Shown: positions 16,838-26,575, numbered from the stretch's first letter. The stretch: 49,182 nt of DNA from Burkholderiales bacterium RIFCSPLOWO2_02_FULL_57_36 (GCA_001770855.1 MESE01000106.1:1-49182); one strand, 5' to 3'. Numbers and translations: made by a program. The notes: generated from the sequence alone by a model not told the origin.

Positions 16838-18969
16838 GCGCTTTCTCCTGTGAAGGAATCGGGATCAATTTCGTGCTGGAATAAATTGGCATCGTTTGTC
16901 AGCGGCACCGTCGCCGTGACCAGCGTACCTGATCGGCCCAGCGTGCCGACCGCTACCCTGCCGCCGGCAATCGCCGCTCGTTCGCGCATCCCCTTCAGGC
17001 CGATCGAGTGCGGGCTACTCGCCCGCTCGGGCAAGATACCGATGCCGTTATCGAGCACGCGAAGGCGTATTTCACCGACCCGGCACTCAACGGTCACCCA
17101 GACATGCGTCGCCTTTGCATGACGAAGGACATTGGTCATTGCCTCCTGAAATATGCGGAACAATGCGGTCGCGACCGTGTCGTTCAGTTCATGCATGTCA
17201 GCCGGGAGTTCGATGCTGCACGGAATTTTCGTTCGACGTTCGAAATCGTGCGTGTGCCATTCGATTGCGGATCGCAAACCCTGGCTCTCCAATTCCGGCG
17301 GGCGAAGCTCGGTCGCCAGCCGCCTGACCACCTGAATCGCCTTTTCGATGGTGTCGCAGGCCGATCGCAGCTCGGTCAAAATATCGCCGCGGGAAAGATT
17401 TCCTTGCGTCAGTCTGAAATCGTCTTCCAACAGCTTGATGTCGATTTTTGCCGCCGACAGGATCTGCCCTAGCTGATCGTGCACTTCCCGCGCGAGCGCG
17501 CACCGCTCTTCCTCCCGTACCGTCTTCAATCGTTCATAAAGGTTACGAAGTTCTATCTGCGAGGACAGGACTTCCTGTTCCGCCTTCTTACGCTCGGTGA
17601 TGTCGATGCACGTGCCGATGTATCCTAAAAATTCACCGTTGATGCCGTAGCGAGGCGTTCCTTCGTCCAGCATCCATCGATAACCGCCATCGGCATGCAT
17701 CAGGCGGTACTCAAGCGTATAGGCGGCGCGCTCGTCGAAAGCACGCAGGTATCGATCCCGCTCGCCCCTGTCGTCGGGATGCACGCCTTCGGCCCATCCG
17801 TCGCCGATTTCCTGCTCAAGCGACCGGCCTCTGAACTCCAGCCAAGTCCGATTAACGAAAATGCATGCCTTCGAGGTGTCGGACATCCATACCAGACAGG
17901 GCAATGCCGCCATGACGGTCTGAAACTCATGCAGGCGATCGTGCCTTTCAAGCTCGGTCTTATTCATGCGGCGTACCGCACTTTCAAGCCGTGATCGAAT
18001 CGCATGAAGAAACTCTTTCTCCGCCTCGTCATTCGGCCGCATCGGGTTTACCGCGATAACGACATACCCATCCGGGCGCTGCAAATTGGAATAGCGTAGC
18101 GGCTTGATAAAAAGAGTTTGCGGTTTTACGCTGTGGTGTTGCGGATGTGACCAATGGAGCAACTTATCGTCAATGGAGCGGTCGGCTATTTCAGGACTGC
18201 CTGCATTTTCCAATCCGGCATAAAAGCTGTCACGCTCCGGATCGAGAAATTCCGGACTGAGGGCGGATCCGCGCTGTATGCCTGCCGCTGCGATAAGATC
18301 CAGACCGGCGCGGTCCTGCCGGCGCTCGTACCAGAGCCCGAACGGAAGATCCTGCGGGCACTCGGAAACCGTTTTTTCAAATGCGGCACGGATGCCGCGC
18401 ATGTCTTGCGCATCGGACAGGTTCTGCACCAGCATGCGCAGCGCATTTGCCCGGCGGTTACTGACGAACTCATGAGTGGTTTCCCTTGGAATGACGAACA
18501 CGCCGATGACGTTCCCTGCTTCATCCGTTAACGGACTATAGGTAAAGCTGAAGTAGCATTCTTCCAGGTAACCGTTGCGCAGCATCGGCATCAGCTTGTG
18601 TTCCATTGAGATCGCCTCGCTGGAAGCGACCACCCGGTGAAATAGAGGGTGCACAATCTCTCCCCAAATTTCCTGCCATGTTTCGATGGTTGAGAGGCCA
18701 AGCGCCGCAGGATGTTTGAGTTCGCCCAGAATTGGAATGTAAGCGTCGTTGTATAGTTGTATGAAGCGCGGACCCCATGCAATGTAGGCCGGTCCGGTGC
18801 AATCCAGCATGATCGAAATCGCGGTCTTCAGACTGCCCGGCCAGCAGGCAGGATCGCCAAGTTCAGTGCCGCTCCAGTCGAACTCCCTGATGCGCTTTCT
18901 CATTTCCCCTTCACCCGTGAGGAAACGCAGGCCGGGATCGGCGATTAAAGTTTCAGTCGAACGATTCAT
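16834..18969 (-). CDS. PAS-containing histidine kinase (NarX/UhpB-like, HisKA_3)
   Basis: 711 residues from the ATG at 18969, preferred because GGAAG lies nine bases upstream; in-frame starts at 18993 and 19014 are possible. No transmembrane segment was seen, so it should be cytoplasmic. The N-terminal PAS-like region (about 20-160) has WSGTELGDPACWPGSL and YNDAYIPILGELKHPAALG; next is a GAF-like region, then a PAS/PAC pair (about 340-470). The kinase core has HisKA_3 histidine in REVHDQLGQ, RIFQEAMTNVLRHAKA, DNGIGI and GLKGMRERA. It should phosphorylate the overlapping NarL-type regulator. The stimulus is unknown. Confidence 0.93.
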   Translation of the reverse strand: MNRSTETLIADPGLRFLTGEGEMRKRIREFDWSGTELGDPACWPGSLKTAISIMLDCTGPAYIAWGPRFIQLYNDAYIPILGELKHPAALGLSTIETWQEIWGEIVHPLFHRVVASSEAISMEHKLMPMLRNGYLEECYFSFTYSPLTDEAGNVIGVFVIPRETTHEFVSNRRANALRMLVQNLSDAQDMRGIRAAFEKTVSECPQDLPFGLWYERRQDRAGLDLIAAAGIQRGSALSPEFLDPERDSFYAGLENAGSPEIADRSIDDKLLHWSHPQHHSVKPQTLFIKPLRYSNLQRPDGYVVIAVNPMRPNDEAEKEFLHAIRSRLESAVRRMNKTELERHDRLHEFQTVMAALPCLVWMSDTSKACIFVNRTWLEFRGRSLEQEIGDGWAEGVHPDDRGERDRYLRAFDERAAYTLEYRLMHADGGYRWMLDEGTPRYGINGEFLGYIGTCIDITERKKAEQEVLSSQIELRNLYERLKTVREEERCALAREVHDQLGQILSAAKIDIKLLEDDFRLTQGNLSRGDILTELRSACDTIEKAIQVVRRLATELRPPELESQGLRSAIEWHTHDFERRTKIPCSIELPADMHELNDTVATALFRIFQEAMTNVLRHAKATHVWVTVECRVGEIRLRVLDNGIGILPERASSPHSIGLKGMRERAAIAGGRVAVGTLGRSGTLVTATVPLTNDANLFQHEIDPDSFTGESA

Positions 18970-19401
18970 CGCAATTTTCTTCCATTCAAGCATGGTCCCG
19001 GATCTCCCTGCCATGCTGCAATCCTGTGAATCGACCCGGATGCTATCGATGCGAGTCGCACGAAATACTTTTTCCGCCGGCGTGTAATACGCATTTTCAA
19101 CAAAGCCTGCGCCGGCCTCATGCGCGGCAGCCGACGCGAATGGTTGATGCGGCGCTCGTCATTGCTGTTCCTATGACAACTTCCCGCCGCCGATCTCATT
19201 TCTTGTCAGATCCGCATACCTCGTTACGTTGCATTATGACGCAGATGAAGATGTCCTCCGGGAGTTGCCGGATAATGGAGCGGGAATCCAATGGGTGCAC
19301 CGGCCTGCGGGCTTGATGATTTTGGCATTGCGGGAACTACATCATGGTATAGCTACCCGACGGAGACAATCACTTTTTTCAGTTACTGAATGGAGTTCAT
19401 G
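18970..19401. other. Intergenic region between divergent genes
   Basis: About 430 bases separating the minus-strand kinase gene from the plus-strand DUF302 gene, so promoters for both should be here. The first 45 bases may be coding if the kinase starts earlier. Nothing else was recognised. Confidence 0.5.
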
Positions 19402-19794
19402 ATGGCAACCCAATATGGCTTTGGAAAAACAGTCGCTTTCTCATTCACCGGCGCAATCGACCGGGTCGCGCGCGCATTGCAGGGCGAGGGGTTTGGCATC
19501 CTGAGCGACATCGATGTCGCCGCCACGCTGAAGAAGAAACTGAATAAGGACATTCCGCCGTACCGCATTCTCGGCGCCTGCAATCCATCCCTGGCGAATC
19601 GTGCCCTTGGCATCGATCCGTCAATCGGATTGCTGCTGCCTTGCAATGTCGTCGTACGCGAAGATAGCAGCGGCACGGTGCATGTCGAGTTCATGAATAC
19701 CGATGCCGTTTTGCAACTGGTGGACAAGCCAGGCATTGAAGAACTGGCGAACGAGGTAAGGCAACGCCTGGAACGGGCCATGACCGCCGTATAA
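19402..19794 (+). CDS. DUF302 domain protein
   Basis: 130 residues from ATG 19402, preferred because GGAG lies six bases upstream; in-frame ATGs at 19390 and 19399 are less well placed. It matches the DUF302 family over nearly its whole length: GFGKTVAFSF at the start, IDVAATLKKKL, YRILGACNPSLANRAL, and IGLLLPCNVVVRED. The biochemical function of the family is unsettled. No signal peptide or membrane segment is seen. It stands 190 bases before the thiolase gene on the same strand. Confidence 0.9.
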   Translation: MATQYGFGKTVAFSFTGAIDRVARALQGEGFGILSDIDVAATLKKKLNKDIPPYRILGACNPSLANRALGIDPSIGLLLPCNVVVREDSSGTVHVEFMNTDAVLQLVDKPGIEELANEVRQRLERAMTAV

Positions 19795-19987
19795 GATGGA
19801 CTGACCCGGGCGGCGTTTCCATTCCTGCGCGCAATCATCTTTACTGCAAGATTTAAAAGTATTTTTAGAGGAAAACGCCAATTGACCGGAACGGAATCGA
19901 TCGTATAGTGTGGTAATCACTTCGCATCGCCCAATGCGAAGATCGCGGTGCAAAGTTCCTTACACAGTAAAACAAGCCGGAGTAGAC

Positions 19988-21193
19988 ATGACTGAAGCCT
20001 ATATTTTCGACGCCGTGCGCACGCCGCGCGGCAAAGGCAAGAAGGACGGCCGCCTGCATCAGGTGACGCCGGTGCACTTGCTTGGCAACTTGCTGCAGGC
20101 ACTGCAGCAGCGCAACCATCTGGATACATCCTTGGTGGATGACGTGGTGCTCGGTTGCGTGACGCCGGTCGGCGAACAAGGCGCGGACATTGCGCGCACT
20201 GCCGTGCTGTATGCCGGATGGGATGAATCGGTTCCCGGCGTGACGCAATCGCGCTTCTGCGCGTCCGGCCTGGAATCGATCAATCTCGCCGCGATGAAAG
20301 TCATGTCCGGCCAGGAGCAACTGGTGGTGGCGGGCGGAGTCGAGAGCATGTCGCGCTGGAGCATGGGTTTGGATGGCGGCGCCTGGTTCATGGACCCGCG
20401 CGTGAACCAGATGATCGGCTTCGCACCGCAAGGCGTCGGGGCGGACCTGATTGCGACGCTGGAAGGGTTTTCCCGAGCCGATGTCGACAACTTCGCAATG
20501 CAGTCCCAAAAGAAAGCCGCGCGCGCGAGGGCTGAAGGACGCTTCGGCAAGTCGCTGATTCCGGTGAAGGACCTGAACGGCATGGTGGTGCTGGATCACG
20601 ATGAATACATCCGTGCCGAGACCACCATGGAAAGCCTGGCCGGGCTGAATCCGGCCTTTGCGCAAACGGGGCAGATGGGTTTCGACGCAACCGCGCTGCG
20701 CAAGTACACAACCATCGAAAAGATCAATCACGTGCACCATGCCGGCAACTCGTCCGGCATCGTGGACGGCGCCGCGCTGACACTGATCGGAAGTGCGGAA
20801 ATGGGAGAAAAACTGGGGCTGAAACCGCGCGCCCGCATTGTCGCCGCCGCGGTCACCGGATCGGAACCGACCATCATGTTGACCGGCATCGCGCCGGCGG
20901 CGCGCAAGGCGCTGGCCAAAGCCGGCATGAAAGCCGGCGACATCGATCTGTTTGAAATCAACGAAGCCTTTGCCGCCGTCGTCATGCGCGCGGCACGCGA
21001 CCTCGATATCGATATGGCGCGCGTCAATGTCAACGGCGGCTCCATCGCGATGGGCCATCCATTGGGCGCGACCGGCGCCATCGTCCTCGGCACCGCGCTC
21101 GATGAGCTGGAGCGAACCGGCCAATCCACCGCGTTGATCTCGCTCTGCGTGGGCGGCGGCATGGGCATCGCCACCATCATCGAACGACTCTAA
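19988..21193 (+). CDS. Acetyl-CoA C-acyltransferase (thiolase)
   Basis: 401 residues from ATG 19988, with GGAG five bases upstream. The acylated cysteine is Cys91 in SRFCASGLE. The other thiolase signatures are present: [22 protein letters not shown] (catalytic His) and the second cysteine in LCVGGGMG. It cleaves 3-ketoacyl-CoA with CoA in beta-oxidation. The adjacent FadJ-like gene, 21 bases downstream, supplies the two preceding steps, so the pair forms a FadAB/FadIJ-type unit. Substrate chain length cannot be told from the sequence. Confidence 0.95.
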   Translation: MTEAYIFDAVRTPRGKGKKDGRLHQVTPVHLLGNLLQALQQRNHLDTSLVDDVVLGCVTPVGEQGADIARTAVLYAGWDESVPGVTQSRFCASGLESINLAAMKVMSGQEQLVVAGGVESMSRWSMGLDGGAWFMDPRVNQMIGFAPQGVGADLIATLEGFSRADVDNFAMQSQKKAARARAEGRFGKSLIPVKDLNGMVVLDHDEYIRAETTMESLAGLNPAFAQTGQMGFDATALRKYTTIEKINHVHHAGNSSGIVDGAALTLIGSAEMGEKLGLKPRARIVAAAVTGSEPTIMLTGIAPAARKALAKAGMKAGDIDLFEINEAFAAVVMRAARDLDIDMARVNVNGGSIAMGHPLGATGAIVLGTALDELERTGQSTALISLCVGGGMGIATIIERL

Positions 21194-21214
21194 ACCATCG
21201 ACGGATCCGACACC

Positions 21215-23347
21215 ATGAGCGTACATTTCCAAAAAGATGCCGACAACGTCGTCACCTTGACCATCGATATGCCGGGCCGTTCGATGAACGTGCTCAATGA
21301 CGAATTGACCGTCCCATTCATCGACGCGATCGCGTCAATCGAAGCCGACAAGTCGATCGCCGGCATCGTCGTCACGTCCGGTAAAAAGGAATTCCTGGCC
21401 GGCGCCGACATCGAAAAGCTATCCCGCATCAGCGAGCCGCGGCAGGCATTCGACATGGCGCAGCAATTCAAGGCGCTCCTGCGCCGCCTGGAGCACTGCG
21501 GCCGTCCGGTGGCCGCCGCGCTGAACGGCACCGCGCTGGGCGGCGGACTGGAGTTGGCGCTGGCCTGCCATTACCGCATCGCCGTCAACCAGCCCAAAGC
21601 CAGGTTCGGCTTCCCGGAAGTGAAGCTGGGACTGCTGCCCGGCGGCGGCGGCACGCAACGCCTACCGCGCCTGATCGGAATCCAGAATGCGTTGCCTCTG
21701 CTTCTGGAAGGCAAGGAACTCGGCGCGGACGAAGCAAAACAGCAAGGCATCCTGCATGAGCTTGCAAGCGACCGCGAAGACATGATGGCAAAGGCGAAAG
21801 CCTGGTGCCTTGCCAATCCACAGCCGGTGCAACCATGGGACGACAAGAAATTCCGCTGGCCGGGCGGCGACTCCAAGAGCCCGGCGAATGCGCAGTTGTG
21901 GTCGATCGCGCCATCGATGGCGAGCGCCAAGACCTTCGGCAACTACCCTGTCGCAACCAATATCATGAGCTGCGTATTTGAAGGCGGCATTGTCGACTTC
22001 GATACCGGCTGCGAAATCGAGTCGCGCTACTTTGCCAACTGCGTGCTGTCGCCTGTGGCAAAGAACATGATCGGCACATTGTGGTTTCAACTGAACGCGA
22101 TCAACAAGGGCAAATCGCGTCCCGCAGGCTTTCCCGCTTCGACCGTCAGGAAACTCGGCGTCCTCGGCGCGGGCATGATGGGCGCGGGCATTGCCTACGA
22201 CTCCGCCAAAGCCGGGATTGATGTGGTCCTGCTCGATGTCAGTATCGAAGGTGCGGAAAAAGGCAAAGCATATTCCGCCGGGCTGCTCGACAAGGCGATC
22301 AAGCGAGGACGTCAAACCGCCGAGGGCAAGCAGGCGTTTCTGGCGAAGATCAAGACCACGACCGACATCAACGATCTTGCCGGCTGCGACCTGGTAATCG
22401 AAGCGGTATTCGAGGACCGCGAGATCAAGGCCGACATCACGCGAAGGACCGAGGCGGCGCTCGGGGCGGAAGCGATTTTTGCATCCAACACCTCTACCCT
22501 GCCGATCACCGGGCTGGCGCAAGCGAGCGTGCGTCCGGCAAATTTTATCGGTCTGCATTTTTTCTCGCCGGTCGACAAGATGCCCCTGGTTGAAATCATC
22601 GTCGGCGCACAGACCAGCCAGGAAACGTTGGCGCGCAGTTTTGATTATGTACAGCAGATCCGGAAAACTCCGATCGTGGTCAACGATGCGCGCGGCTTTT
22701 ACACGTCGCGCGTGTTCGGCACATATGTCATGGAAGGCCTGAAGCTGCTGATGGAAGGGCAGCATCCGCGCGCCATCGAAATGGCCGGATTGCAGGCCGG
22801 CATGCCGGTCGGGCCGCTGGCCTTGCACGATGAGGTAAGCCTGTCGCTGTCCTGGCACATTCTGGAGCAGACGCGCAAGGATTTCGCGGCCGAAGGAAAA
22901 CCGTTTACCCCTCACCCCGCCAGTGCAGGCTTGCAAAAAATGGTGATGGGACTCGACCGCAGCGGCAAGAAATCCGGCAAGGGTTTCTACAATTATCCGG
23001 TAAACGAACCGAAACATCTGTGGGCCGGTTTGCAGGATGCATTTCCACTTGCGGCGGTACAGCTTCCGCAAAAAGACCTGATCGAACGCATGATGTTCGC
23101 GCAGGCCAATGAAGCAGCCAAATGCGTTGAGGAGAAAGTCGTGCTGACGGTTGCCGACGCCAACATCGGCAGCATCTACGGCTGGGGCTTCGCGCCATTC
23201 CAGGGCGGCGCGCTGCAATACATCAATGCCTACGGCGTCGCCAACTTCGTCAGTCGCGCCAGGGAACTGGCCGAGCGCTTCGGCGGCTATTTTGCACCGG
23301 CCGCGATATTGGTGAAGATGGCCCAGGAAAGACAAAGCTTTGAATGA
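21215..23347 (+). CDS. fadJ: Bifunctional enoyl-CoA hydratase / 3-hydroxyacyl-CoA dehydrogenase
   Basis: 710 residues. The crotonase domain (about 1-190) has FLAGADIEKL, the first catalytic Glu in GGGLELALACHYR and the second in FGFPEVKLGLLPGGGGTQRL. The dehydrogenase part (from about 310) has the NAD-binding LGVLGAGMMGAGIAY, SNTSTLPIT and the catalytic His region GLHFFSPVDKMPLVEI. The C-terminal helical domain follows (about 490-700). It hydrates trans-2-enoyl-CoA and oxidises the 3-hydroxyacyl-CoA, feeding the thiolase encoded upstream. The symbol reflects family resemblance; FadB-type naming is also possible. Confidence 0.94.
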   Translation: MSVHFQKDADNVVTLTIDMPGRSMNVLNDELTVPFIDAIASIEADKSIAGIVVTSGKKEFLAGADIEKLSRISEPRQAFDMAQQFKALLRRLEHCGRPVAAALNGTALGGGLELALACHYRIAVNQPKARFGFPEVKLGLLPGGGGTQRLPRLIGIQNALPLLLEGKELGADEAKQQGILHELASDREDMMAKAKAWCLANPQPVQPWDDKKFRWPGGDSKSPANAQLWSIAPSMASAKTFGNYPVATNIMSCVFEGGIVDFDTGCEIESRYFANCVLSPVAKNMIGTLWFQLNAINKGKSRPAGFPASTVRKLGVLGAGMMGAGIAYDSAKAGIDVVLLDVSIEGAEKGKAYSAGLLDKAIKRGRQTAEGKQAFLAKIKTTTDINDLAGCDLVIEAVFEDREIKADITRRTEAALGAEAIFASNTSTLPITGLAQASVRPANFIGLHFFSPVDKMPLVEIIVGAQTSQETLARSFDYVQQIRKTPIVVNDARGFYTSRVFGTYVMEGLKLLMEGQHPRAIEMAGLQAGMPVGPLALHDEVSLSLSWHILEQTRKDFAAEGKPFTPHPASAGLQKMVMGLDRSGKKSGKGFYNYPVNEPKHLWAGLQDAFPLAAVQLPQKDLIERMMFAQANEAAKCVEEKVVLTVADANIGSIYGWGFAPFQGGALQYINAYGVANFVSRARELAERFGGYFAPAAILVKMAQERQSFE

Positions 23348-23350
23348 CGG

Positions 23351-23394
23351 AACCGCGTTTTCCCTCGGGTGCGATTGAAGGGAAGCGCGGTTTT
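23351..23394 (+). terminator. Probable terminator of the beta-oxidation pair
   Basis: AACCGCGTTTTCCCT and AGGGAAGCGCGGTT form a long stem with one G-T type mismatch and a 13-base loop, ending in TTTT, four bases after the fadJ-like stop. Confidence 0.6.
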
Positions 23395-23827
23395 GCGGCA
23401 CTGCGATTCGCCTTGTGTCCGCAAGTTATGACTTGACCAGGCAGGGATTTATGCGAAATCTGATGTCTCGAATCGACCCAAAGAAGCCTGTCAAGGGCAC
23501 CTGATGAACGTTCGCAACGCAGCGGAAGCGGTCATTCAATTTTGAAAGCGACAGGCGACACCCGGCCAGAAGCGGTCCGTGGTGAGCTCCTCTCCAAACC
23601 GGCCATTCACGGCCTCGATGTGTTATAAATTCAGCATTAATAAAAGCCCTAACTCCTTGCGTGGTTTGTCGATTCTGTTAAATTTGTATATTCATGCAGC
23701 GCAGCGGTGGAAAGCCATGACTGACGCGCCTTCGCAAGGATTTGTGTTCCCTTGTTAAATCGCAACGGTCGATATTAAACAAGCGTTTTTCGATTTATAA
23801 CAAGCTAGGCCATCGAGGAATATAACA
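23395..23827. other. Intergenic region before the cassette array
   Basis: About 430 bases without a supportable gene. GC falls from left to right: the first half is like the host genes, the second half is AT-rich with several ATTTATAAC-like stretches. This is where an attachment site or promoter of the cassette array would be expected, but no integrase gene or clear attI was found. Confidence 0.45.
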
Positions 23828-24181
23828 ATGAAATTTCTGCTGAACGTCGCAAGAGTGTATGTGATCTTCTTCGGAGCGAGCGGCTTTCTTTTTGGCCAGC
23901 TCTTCTTCGGTCAGTTTTCCTGGGCAGCAATGCTCGCCGGTGTATCTGGCGTGGCAGCCGGCCTGCTCGGCCAACGCATAACTGCCGCGGCTCGGTTCCT
24001 CACCATAGCGGTCTGTGCGACAGGTATTGCGGGGGTCGCGATGGACGCATTCCACTACTACTCAGAACTCCATAGCCCCGGAAACTATTACGCGTGGTTC
24101 TTCATTGGCCCATTCGCGGCAGCTTTAATCTTCATCGGCTACCTAAATGCTAGGCTGGCGCATACGAGTGCAGTCGCCTAA
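23828..24181 (+). CDS. Small membrane protein, cassette-borne
   Basis: 117 residues with four predicted membrane segments (about 5-25, 32-50, 56-76 and 90-110; for example [14 protein letters not shown] and [15 protein letters not shown]). GAGGA lies eight bases before the ATG. The family is not recognised. The stop codon overlaps GCCTAAC, a perfect match to the RYYYAAC core of an integron attC site, and the gene has lower GC than the beta-oxidation genes. It is therefore read as the first cassette of a relic array. Confidence 0.7.
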   Translation: MKFLLNVARVYVIFFGASGFLFGQLFFGQFSWAAMLAGVSGVAAGLLGQRITAAARFLTIAVCATGIAGVAMDAFHYYSELHSPGNYYAWFFIGPFAAALIFIGYLNARLAHTSAVA

Positions 24182-24240
24182 CGACGTTCGAGTGGAGCTT
24201 CGCAAACAGCCGCGCAGCCCGCTCAACTCTACGCTGCATC
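24176..24240 (+). repeat. Degenerate attC-like site 1
   Basis: It starts with GCCTAAC (24176-24182), fitting RYYYAAC. GAGTGGAGC pairs with GCTCAACTC about 30 bases later to give the expected imperfect hairpin. The distal GTTRRRY core is missing, so the site is decayed or cut by a rearrangement. Confidence 0.4.
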
Positions 24241-24263
24241 CTAGACCCGTCGGAGGAATGATG

Positions 24264-24611
24264 ATGCCTAAGCATCGCATTTTCACTACAGAATTCTCTA
24301 AGGTATATCCGCTATATGTTCAAAAAGCGGAACGTAAAAGTCGCACGAAAAAAGAAGTTGACCAAATCATCTGCTGGTTGACTGGCTATACCCAGGCGGG
24401 ATTAGAGAAACAGATCGACCAACAAAGCGATATTGAAACCTTTTTTGCTCAAGCACCCGCCATCCATCCAAATACTTCGCTTATCAAAGGCGTAGTGTGT
24501 GGTGTTCGCGTGGAAGACGTAGAAGATCCGTTAATGCAAAAAATACGGTATCTAGACAAGCTGATTGATGAGCTCGCGAAAGGAAAGGCAATGGAGAAGA
24601 TTCTGCGGTGA
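24264..24611 (+). CDS. DUF2200 domain protein, cassette-borne
   Basis: 115 residues. Three consecutive ATGs occur at 24258, 24261 and 24264; the last is best spaced from GGAGG (seven bases). Recognised as DUF2200 from [41 protein letters not shown] and the C-terminal [20 protein letters not shown]. The function of the family is unknown; it is cytoplasmic and frequent as a single-gene unit. An attC-like site directly follows the stop, consistent with a gene cassette. Confidence 0.9.
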   Translation: MPKHRIFTTEFSKVYPLYVQKAERKSRTKKEVDQIICWLTGYTQAGLEKQIDQQSDIETFFAQAPAIHPNTSLIKGVVCGVRVEDVEDPLMQKIRYLDKLIDELAKGKAMEKILR

Positions 24612-24617
24612 CAATCG

Positions 24618-24678
24618 GCGCTACCAATTCATGCAAGCCGAAGCTGCTTCTCGGCTCGGCTTAATTCAGGCGTTATAT
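24618..24678 (+). repeat. attC-like site 2
   Basis: 61 bp between the DUF2200 stop and the GrpB-like start. AAGCCGA and TCGGCTT form the stem around a short loop, flanked by CAATTCA and AATTCAGGCGTTAT, the common arrangement of short attC sites. The distal core GTTATAT is close to GTTRRRY; the proximal core GCGCTAC is degenerate. Confidence 0.65.
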
Positions 24679-24696
24679 TGCAAGGGATAGTGGGTG

Positions 24697-25236
24697 ATGG
24701 ATGAAGAGGAATCCCTAAACAGAGCAATTCAGGAGGAGGTAGCGCTCTACCCGTACGACGCGAACTGGCCATCAATGTTCGAGGAAGAGCGAGACCGGCT
24801 CCTTCGCTTGTTTCCAGGTGATTTTTTGGCGATTGAGCACTTTGGAAGCACAGCAGTACCTGGCCTTTCGGCTAAGCCGATCATCGATATCCTGGCGGGA
24901 GTAGATTCGATATCGCGTGCCGATGAGTTAATGGAACCGTTGTGCCATGCAAAATATACAACGTCAATGGAGTTCAATGCTTCGTTAGTTGATCGGCGTT
25001 GGCTTATGCGATGGACCGAGGGGCGCCGGACACATCACCTGCACCTTGTGGTGTACGGCAGTCAGGAATGGGATCGGCGCTTGGCGTTCCGGAACATACT
25101 TCGTGCCAATACTGAACTAGCAGAACAGTATGAGAAAAATAAGCGGTTGTGGGCGGCAGAATTTAGGTCAGATAGAGAGGCATATACTGCGGCTAAGGCA
25201 GATTTCATACGGGAGGCATTGAAAAGTGCAACATAA
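24697..25236 (+). CDS. GrpB family protein (UPF0157), cassette-borne
   Basis: 179 residues from ATG 24697. It has the family's features: VALYPYDANWPSMFEEER at the N-terminus, IEHFGSTAVPGLSAKPIIDI (nucleotidyltransferase-like fold), HHLHLVVYGSQEWDRRLAFR and a helical C-terminus. Members are predicted nucleotidyltransferase-fold proteins of uncertain activity and are recurrent passengers of integron cassettes. It is bracketed by attC-like sites on both sides, which supports its cassette origin. GC is lower than in the flanking host genes. Confidence 0.92.
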   Translation: MDEEESLNRAIQEEVALYPYDANWPSMFEEERDRLLRLFPGDFLAIEHFGSTAVPGLSAKPIIDILAGVDSISRADELMEPLCHAKYTTSMEFNASLVDRRWLMRWTEGRRTHHLHLVVYGSQEWDRRLAFRNILRANTELAEQYEKNKRLWAAEFRSDREAYTAAKADFIREALKSAT

Positions 25237-25314
25237 CCAAGCCAATCACGGCCACAGCTTTTCCGTTGCGGCCTCGCCTTCACTCCAAAGCTGCGCATGT
25301 TGGCGGCGTTAAGT
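25231..25314 (+). repeat. attC-like site 3
   Basis: 84 bp. The proximal core ACATAAC (25231-25237) overlaps the GrpB-like stop. The distal core GTTAAGT (25308-25314) fits GTTRRRY exactly and is complementary to the proximal core at six of seven bases. GCCAA repeats and the pair CAGCTTT/AAAGCTG supply the internal stem. The next gene starts five bases after the core, as in cassettes. This is the best-preserved site of the first array. Confidence 0.75.
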
Positions 25315-25318
25315 TTTC

Positions 25319-26116
25319 ATGGATAAGATAAGCGTGCTTAGAAATTTTTCAATCATCGTTTTTTCTATTTTGGTTTGCCACTCTGCGCGTGGCCAAGCAG
25401 ATTCTCATCCGGATCAGGGACCTTGTACCGACGCCTCGTTAAAGCTGGTCAGTCAACATCTAAAGATTAAAGAGATTAATTTTGGCGACGATTCACATTC
25501 TGATGTAAATAATGACGTTATCGCGAGTACGTGTAAAAGGTGGCCGTCCGATAAATCGTTGATGATTGTTTCTTTTGCATACACTTCGGAAGTGGAATAC
25601 CAGAAGCATCTCGTCGTTTCACTTGTCGACACAGCCAAGACCAAAGTAGTTGCGTCATATAAAGGCGTCATTGGCGAAGACGCTATCTTGACGATTGGAG
25701 CCGGCAGCTTACGACTCGATACTGCACGTTATGATCTTGGTCCGGGTATAAGGGCTTTTGGACTCGACTTCTCTACGGTCTATAGTCAAGGTTGTGTAGA
25801 CGGCGGACTCGGCCCTACTCGTACGCTCTTTGTCAGGGAAGGAGAGACGATACGACCAGTGCTGGAAGGACTCTATTTATCAACTTGGACGTTCATTAAA
25901 GGCGGTCCGAGCTGTGCTTCTGGCGATCGTGAGATCGTTATTGAAACGACTTCCTACGCGATGAGTATTCTCAATACCGTATCGAACGGATTCAGGGACT
26001 TACGCATCACCGCAATTTCGAGTGTGGACAATGACAAAAAATCTCCGAAAAGGCCGGTTGTCTACCGTCTTAAATATAACGGAAAGGCCTATCCTGCGGA
26101 GCACATTGGATTGTGA
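25319..26116 (+). CDS. Secreted hypothetical protein, cassette-borne
   Basis: 265 residues, not recognised. A signal peptide is evident: basic start, hydrophobic FSIIVFSILVCHS, likely cleavage near ARGQA (about residue 26). The mature part is mixed alpha/beta, with cysteines at wide intervals (TDAS context, STCKRW, SQGCVDGG, GPSCASGD) that could form disulphides in the periplasm. No membrane segment follows the signal peptide. The ATG lies just after an attC core and no strong ribosome site is present, which is common for cassette genes. Codon use is AT-richer than the chromosome. Confidence 0.75.
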   Translation: MDKISVLRNFSIIVFSILVCHSARGQADSHPDQGPCTDASLKLVSQHLKIKEINFGDDSHSDVNNDVIASTCKRWPSDKSLMIVSFAYTSEVEYQKHLVVSLVDTAKTKVVASYKGVIGEDAILTIGAGSLRLDTARYDLGPGIRAFGLDFSTVYSQGCVDGGLGPTRTLFVREGETIRPVLEGLYLSTWTFIKGGPSCASGDREIVIETTSYAMSILNTVSNGFRDLRITAISSVDNDKKSPKRPVVYRLKYNGKAYPAEHIGL

Positions 26117-26203
26117 CGCAATTGAAGCCGGCGAAAGTCAACCCTAACATTTTGATGAACACTGACGGCTACGCCGCTGGTTATCGTAAACGCTGGAAAT
26201 CAT

Positions 26204-26575
26204 ATGGTCGAGGCAAAGATAACGGATTTTCCCGAGTGTCGAGAATCGACTGTTCTTAAGCGCTCGCCGGCGTTCTATTTTTTCCGAGTTGGCGGGTTCG
26301 TAATTGCAGTATTCGGCTCATCCCTAGCAGGAGTATATGGAATTGCGACGAGTAATGTCCAAATGTCTTTTGCCGTAGCCTTCGGGTTGGTCTTAATTGG
26401 TTTTGGGATGTTCATTGCGTCTTGGCGCGCCTCCAATTTCTGCAGAATTTGTGGCGGAAAAATCGAAACGTTTTTCAGCGCAGAGGAAAGAGCAGACGGC
26501 CGCTATTCCGGAAATATTTTCGTCTGTCGTCATTGCAACGCGTATGAAGCGAGACTGAATTATGAACCGACATAA
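26204..26575 (+). CDS. Membrane protein with CxxC pairs, cassette-borne
   Basis: 123 residues, not recognised. Two membrane segments (about 24-46, VGGFVIAVFGSSLAGVYGI; about 52-72, SFAVAFGLVLIGFGMFIAS) are followed by a cytoplasmic or periplasmic tail with two cysteine pairs, FCRICGG and FVCRHCNAY, which look like a zinc ribbon. The stop codon overlaps ACATAAC, the proximal half of an attC-like site. The rest of that site is interrupted by the end of a group II intron. Confidence 0.7.
   Translation: MVEAKITDFPECRESTVLKRSPAFYFFRVGGFVIAVFGSSLAGVYGIATSNVQMSFAVAFGLVLIGFGMFIASWRASNFCRICGGKIETFFSAEERADGRYSGNIFVCRHCNAYEARLNYEPT

Noticed and set aside
19865..21232. Long minus-strand open frame (455 residues) opposite the thiolase gene
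   Set aside because: The plus-strand thiolase has all catalytic motifs. The opposite frame has high-GC antisense composition (His, Gln, Arg-rich), no ribosome site and no recognisable domain.
21662..23401. Minus-strand open frame of 579 residues opposite the fadJ-like gene
   Set aside because: It is an antisense shadow of a well-supported bifunctional enzyme gene and has no recognisable motif.
26117..26203. Possible attC site between the two last cassette genes of the first array
   Set aside because: CCCTAAC is present, but neither a matching distal core nor a convincing stem could be found in the 87 bases.
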